From Ancrocorticia sp047501485 (lineage in GTDB: Bacteria; Actinomycetota; Actinomycetes; Actinomycetales; Actinomycetaceae), in the NCBI GenBank assembly GCA_047501485.1, contig JAZDRN010000007.1:1-64000 (forward strand): a stretch of DNA of 64,000 nucleotides, read 5' to 3'. The position numbers and the translations under genes were made by a program. Under the pieces are notes generated by a model. The model did not search any database and was not told where the DNA came from. It saw only the letters and a list, made by a program, of their open reading frames with translations. Numbering within the stretch: the stretch's first letter is position 1; each line of letters begins with the position of its first letter. Below are positions 49,470 through 58,306 of the stretch, piece by piece.

Positions 49470-51386
49470 TTATTCTATAGTCTTCTTCCTTCCGGCAAGC
49501 AGCATCGTTTCCTCGAGCGTCGCCACGCCCTCCGTGACGGTTGTGCGATCCGCCAGCGGAGCGATCACGGCTCTGATCTCGTCTGGGTCTGCGCCGGGCA
49601 GGCGGAGGGTTCGGCCGTCGAGAATCGCTGGAATACCTGCATCTTGCAGCAGTGTGAAGGCCTTCTCCCAGTCCTCGGCTCGGACAATCAGCGAGGTGTG
49701 GCCGGCGGTGATCGCAGATACCGTGCCCGCTGCCGTGAACTTTCCGGAACTGAGGATGACGAGACGATCGCATTGTGCCGCTTCCTGCATGTAGTGGGTG
49801 GTCACGAGGACGCCCATTCCTCGGTCCGCCTGTGCGCGCAGGTCTCGCCAGAGCCGGGCTCGAGTGAGTGCGTCCATGCCCGAGGTCGGCTCATCTAGCA
49901 CGAGCAGCTCAGGTAGATGGTTGGACGCCGCGAGGTAGGCCAGGATGCGTTTGGTGCCCAGAGGCAGCGAGGCGATCGGAACGCGGCCAAATCTGAGTGC
50001 GAACTTCTGAGCTCTTTCGTTGACGGGCACGCCGTACACGGACGCCGCGAATTTCAGATTCTCGATGGCGGAAAGCGCCGGATATAGGCCAAGACCTTGG
50101 GCGACGTAACCGATGCGCCGTCGATTATCGAGAGAAGGTTGTGCACCGAAAAGTGTCGCGCTGCCTTCCGTGGGAGTTTCCAGACCGAGCAATATACGCA
50201 TGAGCGTGGTCTTCCCAGCGCCGTTTCCGCCCAGCAGTCCTACGACCTCCCCGGGGCCGACTTCCAGCGAGACGCCATCCAGAGCTGTGAACGAACCGTA
50301 GGTGCGAGTGACATCCTCCGCTCGTACAAGCAGTGCACCGCGATCGTCTCGTTTGTTCTGAGTGTCTCGTTCGCGGAGAGCAGTTGAAGTGTCTGATTCA
50401 CTCCCTTCGCCTTCACTCCCTTCGCCGTTGATCGATGAAGTGAAGCCTGTATCGAGGGCGTCGTTGACTTCGGCGAAAGTCTCTTGGCGTGATCGTCCTC
50501 GTTTGCCGGACTTGTCCGTGTGGTTTGCACCCGGGTAGCTGTTTTCGTTGAGTAGCAGAGCAATGCTGGTGTTTTCCAGATCGCCGGGTGCAGGCTCGAA
50601 TCCTCTTGGAGCCTTGCCCTCAGGTGATTCCTCCCAGCGATAGATGGTGTTTCCGCGACGCCACACATTTCGAGATGCGAGTTCGTTCCGGGCCTTCGCG
50701 AGAGATACGGGCGCTTGCCATACCCTGCCGGGGGTGTGCGCAATGACGTCGTCCGGTGTGCCGGAGGCCAAGAGGTTCCCCTCGCCGAGGAGGAAAAGCG
50801 CGGTGGCGCGTTCGGCTTCGTCAAGATATGTGGTGGCGAATACGACGGTCGCCCCGTTAGCGGCAGTCGCAGCTATCAGGCTCCACAGCTCGGCCCGACT
50901 GATCGGGTCGACGCCGGTGGTCGGCTCATCCAGTAATACCAGGTCCGGCTGGTGCAGCGTAGCGAGGACGACGCCGAGTTTTTGCCGCATACCGCCGGAG
51001 AGTTTCCCCGCAAGCCGATCGACGACGTCGTCGAGCCCCGCCCGCTTCAAAAGCTCATCCGCGCGTGCCTGGGTTTGCGTGGCGGTGAGACCGTAGACCC
51101 GGCCAACGAATTCGATGTTCTCGGCGACGGAGAGGTTGCGCCACACTCCGGAGTCGGCAGGTTGGTAGCCGATATGGCCGCGGCTGGTCGGCATCCCGTG
51201 GCTAGTGCCGCTATGCAGGGCGAGCCGACCGGAGAGCAGCCTCAGCAGCGTCGACTTTCCTGCACCGTCCCCACCGATGAGCGCGGTGATTGTACCCGGT
51301 GCAAAGGTGCCGGAGAACTCGCGTAGGGCGAGCTGCTTGCCGAACCGCACGGTGGCGCGGTCGAGCGCGAGATTTTCGGTGGCCAT
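49470..51386 (-). CDS. ABC transporter ATP-binding protein with two nucleotide-binding domains
   Basis: The 638-residue protein contains two full ABC domains. The first (about 5-225) has Walker A GGDGAGKST, signature LSGGMRQKLGVVLA and Walker B LVLLDEPTTGVD. The second (about 325-545) has GGNGAGKTT, an unusual signature PLGTKRILAYLAA and LLVLDEPTSGMD. A charged, low-complexity linker of about 100 residues (SINGEGSEGEGSESDTS region) joins them. The first Walker A has GD where GP or GE is usual. This layout is that of YbhF/drug-export ATPases that work with ABC-2 permeases. The ATG at 51386 shares a base with the permease stop. Confidence 0.9.
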   Translation of the reverse strand: MATENLALDRATVRFGKQLALREFSGTFAPGTITALIGGDGAGKSTLLRLLSGRLALHSGTSHGMPTSRGHIGYQPADSGVWRNLSVAENIEFVGRVYGLTATQTQARADELLKRAGLDDVVDRLAGKLSGGMRQKLGVVLATLHQPDLVLLDEPTTGVDPISRAELWSLIAATAANGATVVFATTYLDEAERATALFLLGEGNLLASGTPDDVIAHTPGRVWQAPVSLAKARNELASRNVWRRGNTIYRWEESPEGKAPRGFEPAPGDLENTSIALLLNENSYPGANHTDKSGKRGRSRQETFAEVNDALDTGFTSSINGEGSEGEGSESDTSTALRERDTQNKRDDRGALLVRAEDVTRTYGSFTALDGVSLEVGPGEVVGLLGGNGAGKTTLMRILLGLETPTEGSATLFGAQPSLDNRRRIGYVAQGLGLYPALSAIENLKFAASVYGVPVNERAQKFALRFGRVPIASLPLGTKRILAYLAASNHLPELLVLDEPTSGMDALTRARLWRDLRAQADRGMGVLVTTHYMQEAAQCDRLVILSSGKFTAAGTVSAITAGHTSLIVRAEDWEKAFTLLQDAGIPAILDGRTLRLPGADPDEIRAVIAPLADRTTVTEGVATLEETMLLAGRKKTIE

Positions 51387-52678
51387 CAGCGAGCACCTCC
51401 GTGGGTGAGGGAACGCCTCATCCGTGCGGTTGCGGCGCCGAAGGCTGCCACGGCCAGCACTGAAAGGATCAACAATGGCAGCCACAGGCTGTCCAGCCCT
51501 GCACCGCGAAGCATGACGCCCTGGGCGGTCTCGCGGAACCAGGTCAGCGGGAGGATATAGCCGATCCATCGCACGCCGATCGGCATCGAGTCCAGCGGGA
51601 AGATCAATCCGGACAACAGCACCTGTGGAACGACGAAGAGGATCGCCATTTGAATCGCTTGCCCGGTGTTCTGGGAGACGGAGGAGATCAGTACACCGAT
51701 TCCCAACACGACGAATAGGAAGATGACCGCGGCAATGCTGAACAACCACAGGCTGCCGACGAATGGCACTCCGAACAGCCACACGCCCAGCGCGGTGACG
51801 ACGGCCATGTCCAGCACCGCGAGCAGGAAGTACGGGGTGATCTTCCCGAGGATGATCGCTGAAGGGCGAAGTGGCATGACAGCCAGTTGCTCGAGAGTAC
51901 CGGTTTCACGCTCGCGGACAAGGCCGATGCTTGTTATCAGAGCGCCGATGAACAACAGGATGAGGCCGATGAGTCCGGGTACCATCACCCATGAGGTCTT
52001 CAGTTCCGAATTGAACAGGGTGGTCACCCATCCGTCGGAGTCCAGCGTTGGGGATGAGATCTCCGGCAGGTCGGGTATCGAAAGGCCCTCCGGGGGAGTG
52101 GGGACGTTCGGTATTGGCCCGCCTGTGGCGAGGGCCTGTTGAAGAGCGGTCTGGAATTCGGCGAGCTCGTTGCCGAAAGCCTCTAGATCGGCCTCGGCTT
52201 GTTCGGTCTGCGCCAGGGACTCTTCGATCGAGGTTTGCACACCGGCGATGCGGTCCCGGACATCTTCGGCCGCCAACTGAACGAAGACGCCTTCTGCCGC
52301 CTGTGCGGTGAATACGCTGCTGCCGTCGATGTAGACACGGATTCGATCCGACAGTGGATCATCCGGGTCACCTGCCTGTTCGGCAACTATCACCGCATTG
52401 GACTCCTGATTGCGGAGAAGTCGTTCGGCATCCGCTTTTCCAAATGCGGGCTCGGTACGGACGATCTCCATCTCGTCGTCGACGACGTCGTACCCCTGGA
52501 GCTCGTCGGCGATCTGTCGGGCTTGAGGGCCGACGACGATAACCGATACGCGATCCACGGAGAAGTTCGCTGCGTAGCCGAAGATCACCAGTAACAACAC
52601 CGGTAGGGCAACGAGCATCGCCACGGTTCGGCGGTCGCGCGCAAGCTCACGAAATTCCTTCACGATCAGGGCTCGCAT
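51386..52678 (-). CDS. ABC-2 type permease (YbhS/YhhJ-like)
   Basis: The 430-residue protein has an N-terminal transmembrane helix (TVAMLVALPVLLLVIFGYAA), a large extracytoplasmic domain with a coiled segment (about 140-190), and five C-terminal transmembrane helices with the ABC-2 signature ERETGTLEQLAVMPLRPSAI. The ATG at 52678 has GGAGGTGGGG upstream. It forms an export operon with the double ATPase, under the divergent TetR gene. The substrate is unknown; drug or toxin export is the usual role. Confidence 0.9.
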   Translation of the reverse strand: MRALIVKEFRELARDRRTVAMLVALPVLLLVIFGYAANFSVDRVSVIVVGPQARQIADELQGYDVVDDEMEIVRTEPAFGKADAERLLRNQESNAVIVAEQAGDPDDPLSDRIRVYIDGSSVFTAQAAEGVFVQLAAEDVRDRIAGVQTSIEESLAQTEQAEADLEAFGNELAEFQTALQQALATGGPIPNVPTPPEGLSIPDLPEISSPTLDSDGWVTTLFNSELKTSWVMVPGLIGLILLFIGALITSIGLVRERETGTLEQLAVMPLRPSAIILGKITPYFLLAVLDMAVVTALGVWLFGVPFVGSLWLFSIAAVIFLFVVLGIGVLISSVSQNTGQAIQMAILFVVPQVLLSGLIFPLDSMPIGVRWIGYILPLTWFRETAQGVMLRGAGLDSLWLPLLILSVLAVAAFGAATARMRRSLTHGGAR

Positions 52679-52725
52679 CGCCCCACCTCCTTTTTCAACG
52701 CTTGGTGAAATTATCATACATTGAA

Positions 52726-52741
52726 TTCATCGAACGATGAA
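52726..52741. promoter_or_regulatory. Palindromic operator candidate for the TetR regulator
   Basis: TTCATCG-AA-CGATGAA is an inverted repeat with perfect 7-bp arms. It lies in the divergent gap between the ABC exporter operon (start 52678) and the TetR gene (start 52826), next to AT-rich promoter-like sequence TTATCATACATTGAATTC. Confidence 0.75.
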
Positions 52742-52825
52742 ATACTTGGCCCATTGATACACTGTCTGGCGAAGGATATAGAAGGGGATGCGTTGGTAGA
52801 GCGACGGAAAGGGGCGGATGCGACG

Positions 52826-53458
52826 ATGGCTCGGGAGGCGTCAGCCGCACCGCGGCGAGGGCGTAGACCTGCGGGGCATGCAGGCCGGGAGCAGATTCTT
52901 GAGGCAGCATCCGCCCAGTTCGGAGAGTACGGATACCAGGCCACCACCATGCGCAAGATTGGGCAGGCCGCGGGCGTCGATGCGAAGCTCGTGCACTATT
53001 ACTTCGGCACCAAGGAAGAACTCTTCGGCACTGTCATCGCAGAGACCTTTCGCGCTCGCGGTTTCCCGGGTCTTTTGTCCGAGACTCCCTCTGAAACGGG
53101 CGATTCCCCAGGTGTCCAGTACTTGCTGGCGGTGCTGACCGCGCTCGAGGACTCAGATGCGGGCCCGGCATTCATTGGCCTCGTTCGTGGTCTGGGCACC
53201 CACGAGGAATCCCGGAGCATTTTCCTCCGATTCGTCAACAAGGAGATCCTCGGCCGCATAGCGCCGCAGCTCGATACCGACCATCCGGAGGTGCGGATGG
53301 CTTTGGCGGGATCACAGCTGCTCGGGCTTGTGTTCGCCCGCTACATACTGAGGATCCCGCCGGTGGCGGAGCTCTCTATCCAAGAAGTGGCGCGAACGAT
53401 CGGTCCGACGATCGACCGCTACATCCTGGGTGAGCTCGACTGGGATGGCGAGAGCTGA
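52826..53458 (+). CDS. TetR-family transcriptional repressor
   Basis: The 210-residue protein has the TetR helix-turn-helix REQILEAASAQFGEYGYQAT, then MRKIGQAAGVDAKLVHYYFG and TKEELFGTVIAETF (about 20-70), and a C-terminal ligand-binding domain of the TetR_C type with RYILRIPPVAELSI near the end. I chose the ATG at 52826, since the typical basic start MAREASAAPRRGRRP begins there; the frame is open 35 codons upstream. It is divergent from the ABC-2 exporter and most likely represses it through the palindrome at 52726. Confidence 0.88.
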   Translation: MAREASAAPRRGRRPAGHAGREQILEAASAQFGEYGYQATTMRKIGQAAGVDAKLVHYYFGTKEELFGTVIAETFRARGFPGLLSETPSETGDSPGVQYLLAVLTALEDSDAGPAFIGLVRGLGTHEESRSIFLRFVNKEILGRIAPQLDTDHPEVRMALAGSQLLGLVFARYILRIPPVAELSIQEVARTIGPTIDRYILGELDWDGES

Positions 53459-53523
53459 GGACGCGGCCCTGTCTAATCGGTTGGGCGAACAGGCAACGTG
53501 GCGGTCTTTGCCGGCGCGGCGCG

Positions 53524-53615
53524 GTGCATATCTTTCCCTATTCGGGAAGATAGAACCTCAGGAGCGCGAAAAGGCCCGTTTTACCGGTTTTGTGCACGCA
53601 CTCGGCGGGGACGCC
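53524..53615. repeat. 92-bp dispersed repeat, copy A
   Basis: This block matches 58057-58148 on the same strand with two differences. It contains the imperfect hairpin ATCTTTCCC-TATTC-GGGAAGAT and ends near GGCGGGGACGCC. It lies in the 437-bp gap between the TetR and GntR genes. The rest of that gap shows no gene. Confidence 0.9.
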
Positions 53616-53895
53616 TCAATCAGTTCAGCGCGCCGAGTCGGTCTGGGCGGTGCGTACCTCGCGTCCTCATTCGTTTCGAATGCTGATGTCCTCATATTCG
53701 ATGGAGGACATCTCATTTGGGGCTCTCACTTGTTGAGAGACTTTTCTAGCTGGCTCAATGCCGTGTGGCAAGCCCCTTACAGCGTGACGGAAGCCAATTC
53801 CGGGGATCTTGCCCTCGTCACGCTGGCCTTCTGACATACGGGAGCAAGAGGCACTCGCTGCTCATGTAGGATCGCGGGGAGGAGGAAACTTTGTC

Positions 53896-54678
53896 ATGAC
53901 ACGTACCCCCCGTCATATTGCTTTCACTGAGGCGTTCAGCCCGGTGGAAGCGATCAGTCACGCTCCGCGATACGCGCAGATAATTGCCCAGGTCGAAGGG
54001 GCGGTTCGGCGCGGTGTACTCGTCGTCGGTGACTTCCTGCCCGGTGAGCGCAGCTTGTGCGACGGGTTCGGCGTGGCTCGTTCCACTTTGCGTCGAGCAA
54101 TGGCCGAACTTGAGGTACGGGGAGTAGTATCGCGGACTCCTGGACGTGGTACCCGTATCGAGGGGACCGATACGGTGGACTACAGGCCCGGGACGGCATC
54201 CACACTGTTTGAGCTCATCGCCGCTACAGAACGACAGCCTCGATCCATCGTCAGTGTATTCGAGCGCCTCGATGTAGACGAGGACACTGCTAATTCGACC
54301 GGGTTTCCGGTGGGGAAGGAAGTGGTTCACATCGTCAGGGAACGTTACGCGAACGATCTACCCATCGCCTTGTTGGAGGACTACTTCGTGGCGGAGATGG
54401 CCCTGTTCGACCGCGAGGAGCTTCAGTCTGCCAGTATCGAGACGTTGTTGAATGCGAGAGGATTTATGACGGATCGCTCAGACTACGAATTGAGCGCAGT
54501 TCTCACCGATTCAAGCTCGAGTGATTTCATGGATTTGCCGATTGGGACGCCAGTCATACAGGAGAGTAGGAGCGCGCACCTGCACGGGGTTCTCTTGAAT
54601 TTCGGTCGAAATACCTACCACCCTCTGAACTGCCGCCTTCGTGGTACCGATGGAAATTCCATCGGGCCCGACCTATAG
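53896..54678 (+). CDS. GntR-family regulator with UTRA domain (HutC type)
   Basis: The 260-residue protein has a winged helix (about 20-90: YAQIIAQVEGAVRRGVLVVG, LPGERSLCDGFGVARSTLRR, RGVVSRTPGRGTRI) and a UTRA effector domain (about 105-250) with HIVRERYANDLPIALLEDYF and PVIQESRSAH. The ATG at 53896 has GGAGGAGG upstream. It lies upstream of, and convergent with, the phosphatase-antiporter operon, which it may control. HutC-type proteins bind small phosphorylated sugars or acids. Confidence 0.88.
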   Translation: MTRTPRHIAFTEAFSPVEAISHAPRYAQIIAQVEGAVRRGVLVVGDFLPGERSLCDGFGVARSTLRRAMAELEVRGVVSRTPGRGTRIEGTDTVDYRPGTASTLFELIAATERQPRSIVSVFERLDVDEDTANSTGFPVGKEVVHIVRERYANDLPIALLEDYFVAEMALFDREELQSASIETLLNARGFMTDRSDYELSAVLTDSSSSDFMDLPIGTPVIQESRSAHLHGVLLNFGRNTYHPLNCRLRGTDGNSIGPDL

Positions 54679-54836
54679 GCGGGCGAGGCGATGAACCGCA
54701 TGCGTTCGAGTCTCGGGGTCCGTCCGGCTACCTTCTGACCCGACTGCTTTTTGACCCGGACACTTTCCCACTCGGCAACTTTCTCGCCGGGCCACCTTGA
54801 CGCTCGAAGAAGAGATTGTCGCGGCAGGGCCTGAGG

Positions 54837-54870
54837 TGGGTGGATGATCTATGAAGACCATCCACCCACC
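54837..54870. terminator. Inverted repeat between convergent GntR and phosphatase genes
   Basis: GGTGGGTGGATG pairs perfectly with CATCCACCCACC around a short loop ATCTATGAAGAC, and TTCTATTCC follows. The position between convergent genes fits a bidirectional terminator. Confidence 0.75.
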
Positions 54871-54966
54871 TTCTATTCCACGGCAACGGGAAGCATCGCG
54901 GGGTGATGATAGTGCCTGTAACCCGGGCCTTTCCGCATTCGCTGCGCGATAGCTGGGTATCCGTGG

Positions 54967-55782
54967 CTATCGGCTTGGCGATATCAGCCGATATTCGCGG
55001 TGCAGGAACCTCACGATGTCGCGGTGAATACTCGGCGGGGCGGTAAGGACGGTTCCGGTCTCCTCAACGTTGATCCGAGTTCCGTCCATCCGAGTGAAAG
55101 CCAAACCGACTTCCTGACAGATGACCATGGCGCCGGCGAAATCCCAGGAGTGAAGCCAGAGCAGGAGGCATGCTCCTGCTCGTCCTGATGCAACTTGAAT
55201 CAGATCGATGGCGGCTGCGCCATAACAGCGCAGTCCGCGCGATTCATCGACAAGTTCGACGAAGCGGGGAACCGCTTCCAGTTCCCTGAGCTCCGCAACG
55301 TAGAGGATGTCTTTCCTTGATCGGTCGTCTTCGACCTTTGGGATTTCCACGCCGTTGACCCAAGCTCCGTGTCCGGAGATGGCGGTGTAGAGTTCGTCCC
55401 TTCCGACATCGAAGACAAGTCCGATAACTGGTTTTCCATCCCAGAAGAGCGCTAGTTCGATGGCGAAGTCGCGCTTGGCTTGAACGAAGTTCATCGTGCC
55501 GTCGATCGGGTCGAGGATCCATACCGGTCCCTTCATGGAAGAGACTCTGTCGCCCTCTTCACCGAGTACCGGATGCCCGTATTCCTCGCTGACACGAGTG
55601 ACGATCAATTTCTCCACTTCACGGTCCACGTTCGTCACGAGGTCGTTTCGGTTGCTCTTTGTGTCAACGATGCGGTCTGTTTCACTGGTTTCGCGGATCA
55701 ACGAGGCAGCTTCCTGTAGCCATCTCTGAGCTGAAGCCAGGTACTCGCGGGCGGAATCGAGATTTACTTTATCGGCGATCAT
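54967..55782 (-). CDS. Inositol-monophosphatase-family phosphatase
   Basis: The 271-residue protein has the metal-dependent phosphatase motifs LVTNVDREVEKLIV, PVLGEEGD, WILDPIDGTMNFV (about 87-99) and LHSWDFAGAMVICQEVG (WDxAAG-like, with Gly-Ala in place of the usual Ala-Gly). The family hydrolyses inositol phosphates, fructose-1,6-bisphosphate, PAP and other small phosphates. The start at 55782 lies 1 bp after the transporter stop, so it should act on something that transporter brings in. The gap 54679-54966 holds only an inverted GGTGGGTGGATG...CATCCACCCACC element near 54837-54870. Confidence 0.88.
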   Translation of the reverse strand: MIADKVNLDSAREYLASAQRWLQEAASLIRETSETDRIVDTKSNRNDLVTNVDREVEKLIVTRVSEEYGHPVLGEEGDRVSSMKGPVWILDPIDGTMNFVQAKRDFAIELALFWDGKPVIGLVFDVGRDELYTAISGHGAWVNGVEIPKVEDDRSRKDILYVAELRELEAVPRFVELVDESRGLRCYGAAAIDLIQVASGRAGACLLLWLHSWDFAGAMVICQEVGLAFTRMDGTRINVEETGTVLTAPPSIHRDIVRFLHREYRLISPSR

Positions 55783-55783
55783 G

Positions 55784-57334
55784 TCATTCTTTCGGTTCGT
55801 GGTCATCCCCAGTAGGTTCACCGGCTGTCAGGCGGGCGCGTCGTTCGGCATCCTCTGCCTCAAGCCTTGCTTTGACTTCGGCTGCTATCGCCGCCCGTGA
55901 GCGTAGGCGTCTGCCTTCCATGAGTGCCACGATGCCAAGAGTGATAATGACACCGACGATCGCCACGTAGAGCAGGCCAAAGGCATCGGACCATCCGTGC
56001 AGGTTTCGCCCGAATAGGTTGACACCATTCAACTCGGGATCGGCGATGCGTGCCAACATGATCTTCGCGAAGGAGTCTCCCACCAAGTAACCGAAGGTAC
56101 CGGGAATGGCGGAGACGAAAGTGCCCGACTGAGGTGGAACGGTGTCCAACAAGGTTGCCGACTGGAGGGAGAAAGGGGCATAGATCAGCATACCCATGAA
56201 GAACAAAGCGATGTAGATCGTCATCGCGCTTGTTCCGTTGATGTACATGGTGAGGGGAATCGCCATCAGGGCAACGGCCACTGCGGAGACCAGTGCGCGG
56301 CGCCCACCTAGTTTGTCCGCGATGACGCCAGCGAATAGGCATCCGGTGAAGCCACCGAGTTCGAGAGCGATGATGGTACTGGCTGCCATTTCGAGTGAGA
56401 AGCCGAGCCCGTCCACGGTGTAGACGACCGTCCAGTTGTCCACACCTGTGCGCAACACGTAAGTGAAGATCGTCGAGGCGCAGATCAGCCACAGGGTTGG
56501 ATTCTTCAGCACATAGCGGATGAGGATCTGACCCTTGGTCATGTTGGCAGACTCGGCTATTGCCTCGATGGGAGGTTCTTCGAAGATCTGGTCAGGACGT
56601 GCCCAGCCGAGCTCTTGGGGCTCATCCTTACCGACGAACATTAGGACCAGCGCAATTGAGCCAGCGATCAAACCGGGGACAATGAAGTAACCTGCCACGT
56701 GTCCGTCGAAGAACGTGCTGGCACCCCAGACGGCGAGAATGCCTCCGATCGAGCCACCAACATTGTGAGAAGCATTCCACCAGCCCATGTATTGGGCTCT
56801 TTTTGAAGGTGGCGTCCAACGATTCAGGGTGGATACCGAGCATGGGCCGCCCGGCGAACCCAACACACCGTTGGCGCCCCATAGAACGAGGAGCACACCC
56901 AATGTGGATTGTCCGGCCCACAGGTAGGCGCCAATGATGACGGAGATAGAAGCAGAACCCACTGTCAGAGCTGTCAGAATCCGCTTCGTGTTACGGCCAT
57001 CGATGAAGAACCCCAGCAGAGTTCGGGAAATGCCATAGGTTACGGAGAACCCCGTGCCAATCAGCCCCAGGTCCGTGAGAGTGAGGTCAGTTTGCGCCAG
57101 AAGCTCGGGCTGTGCGGTTTTGAAGTTGTACCTCACCAGATACATGCATGAATAGGCGATGCACACGACCAGGAACGGTTTGAGGAACTCTTTGAACCAA
57201 GCGGCCTTCTGCTCGGAAAGCGAGAGGTGTGTTGGTGGGGCGATATGGATCGAGAAGAATCCTGTTTTCTTCTTTGGAGGGAAGTTTCCTTCTTGCTGAG
57301 TCTCCTCAGTGAGGCTAGGTTCGATATCGGACAT
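55784..57334 (-). CDS. Organophosphate:phosphate antiporter (GlpT/UhpC family, MFS)
   Basis: The 516-residue protein has twelve predicted membrane segments. Its OPA-family marks include YLVRYNFKTAQPELLAQTDL, LGLIGTGFSVTYGISRTLLG, GFFIDGRNTKRIL, WGANGVLGSPGGPCSVSTLN and GWWNASHNVGGSIGGILAVW. OPA proteins exchange phosphate for glycerol 3-phosphate, hexose phosphate or glycerophospho-compounds. The ATG at 57334 (MSDIEPSLTEETQQEGN) gives a normal cytoplasmic tail. The phosphatase follows directly, suggesting uptake and dephosphorylation of one substrate; which one cannot be read from sequence. Confidence 0.9.
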   Translation of the reverse strand: MSDIEPSLTEETQQEGNFPPKKKTGFFSIHIAPPTHLSLSEQKAAWFKEFLKPFLVVCIAYSCMYLVRYNFKTAQPELLAQTDLTLTDLGLIGTGFSVTYGISRTLLGFFIDGRNTKRILTALTVGSASISVIIGAYLWAGQSTLGVLLVLWGANGVLGSPGGPCSVSTLNRWTPPSKRAQYMGWWNASHNVGGSIGGILAVWGASTFFDGHVAGYFIVPGLIAGSIALVLMFVGKDEPQELGWARPDQIFEEPPIEAIAESANMTKGQILIRYVLKNPTLWLICASTIFTYVLRTGVDNWTVVYTVDGLGFSLEMAASTIIALELGGFTGCLFAGVIADKLGGRRALVSAVAVALMAIPLTMYINGTSAMTIYIALFFMGMLIYAPFSLQSATLLDTVPPQSGTFVSAIPGTFGYLVGDSFAKIMLARIADPELNGVNLFGRNLHGWSDAFGLLYVAIVGVIITLGIVALMEGRRLRSRAAIAAEVKARLEAEDAERRARLTAGEPTGDDHEPKE

Positions 57335-57687
57335 GTTTGCCTTTCTCAGTGCATTTGCGCGAGCTGTGCATGTAGTGGGTTGAACAAATGGCCTCAGGGC
57401 GAGGCTCAATACCAGTTGTTTTGGGCGCACCGAATACCGCCCGGGTCGATAGCGTGACTCGGTTGACTTTGGGGATTGTCCTGTCAATTACGGAGGCCAC
57501 AGGGCAGTCATTCACCGGCGAATAGACACGCCGAGATATGGCTCCCTGAAGTATGAGCTTTTGCAATGGAAGCCTGCTCGTTCAGGTTTCCATCGACTTC
57601 GTTCAGTTGTCGGGGTGTTCGACCGCGCTATTTGAACCTTGTCATCATGTGAATCATCCTGACCACTTTGTCTCCATCAGATTGATT

Positions 57688-57714
57688 GGTACCTAAATAG
57701 GTACCTTTAAGGTA
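57688..57714. promoter_or_regulatory. Overlapping palindromes upstream of the antiporter operon
   Basis: GGTACCTA-AA-TAGGTACC (57688-57705) is an inverted repeat with perfect 8-bp arms. It overlaps TACCTT-TAAGGTA (57702-57714). GntR/HutC regulators bind palindromes of this size, so this may be the operator for the regulator at 53896, though it lies about 350 bp before the antiporter start. The rest of the gap 57335-58056 shows no gene I can support. Confidence 0.5.
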
Positions 57715-58056
57715 AAGCAGTGAACCGAGATATGTCAATACCTGATCTTCGGTGAGATTTGCTTTGTTGAATCGTGCTGGTAGCGTTCGGCTGATCTGCT
57801 GAGGGGAGAGCATTCCTGCTCTACGGGTTTGCGTGGGTGAACATGACGATATTCGTGTCGCATCGGCGGTTTCCGCCTCAACAACCGGCGGCAGCCAGGT
57901 AGCGAGGTGAAATCGACTGTGTGGCGCCGCATGGAGCAAGACCTATATGCCTACTTGCGGCGGCGGGTGCTTGGGGAGGGAATCGTGTAGGTAGCTACTC
58001 CAGTTGATCTTTGCCCTGCCTCAGCCGTGCGGCTCCGCATACCCTGAGCGCCAGCC

Positions 58057-58148
58057 GTGCATATCTTTCCCTATTCGGGAAGATAGAACCTCAGGAGCGC
58101 GAAAAGGCCTGTTTTACCGGTTTTGTGCACGCACTGGGCGGGGACGCC
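58057..58148. repeat. 92-bp dispersed repeat, copy B
   Basis: This is the second copy of the block at 53524-53615, in the same orientation with two base differences (C/T after AAAAGGC, C/G before GGCGGGG). It lies between the antiporter and the MetE-like gene. A short frame through both copies reads the same peptide, but the intergenic context and lack of start signals speak against a gene. Confidence 0.9.
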
Positions 58149-58238
58149 GGCCCATGAGCCGGACCCGATCCCACGGGACCCGCAGAGCGCGGTAGCTTGG
58201 AGTTGATGTCGGCTTTCATCGAGGGGTCGTCACGGAAC

Positions 58239-58281
58239 CCGGCCAAGAGGGGCCGGCAAGAAACACGGGCCAATCGGCCCG
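58239..58281 (+). promoter_or_regulatory. Structured 5' leader before the MetE-like gene
   Basis: Two hairpins stand in tandem: CCGGCC-AAGAGG-GGCCGG (58239-58256) and CGGGCC-AATC-GGCCCG (58266-58281). They end 25 bp before the start codon, and there is no clear RBS in between. It could be a small regulatory RNA element, such as a methionine-related riboswitch or attenuator, but it does not match a consensus I know. Confidence 0.4.
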
Positions 58282-58306
58282 ACAGCAAACCGCCACATAT
58301 CGAACC

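Noticed and set aside
57628..57939. Minus-strand frame of 103 codons upstream of the antiporter
   Set aside because: It has no RBS, runs through palindromic operator-like sequence, and its peptide is not protein-like at the start.
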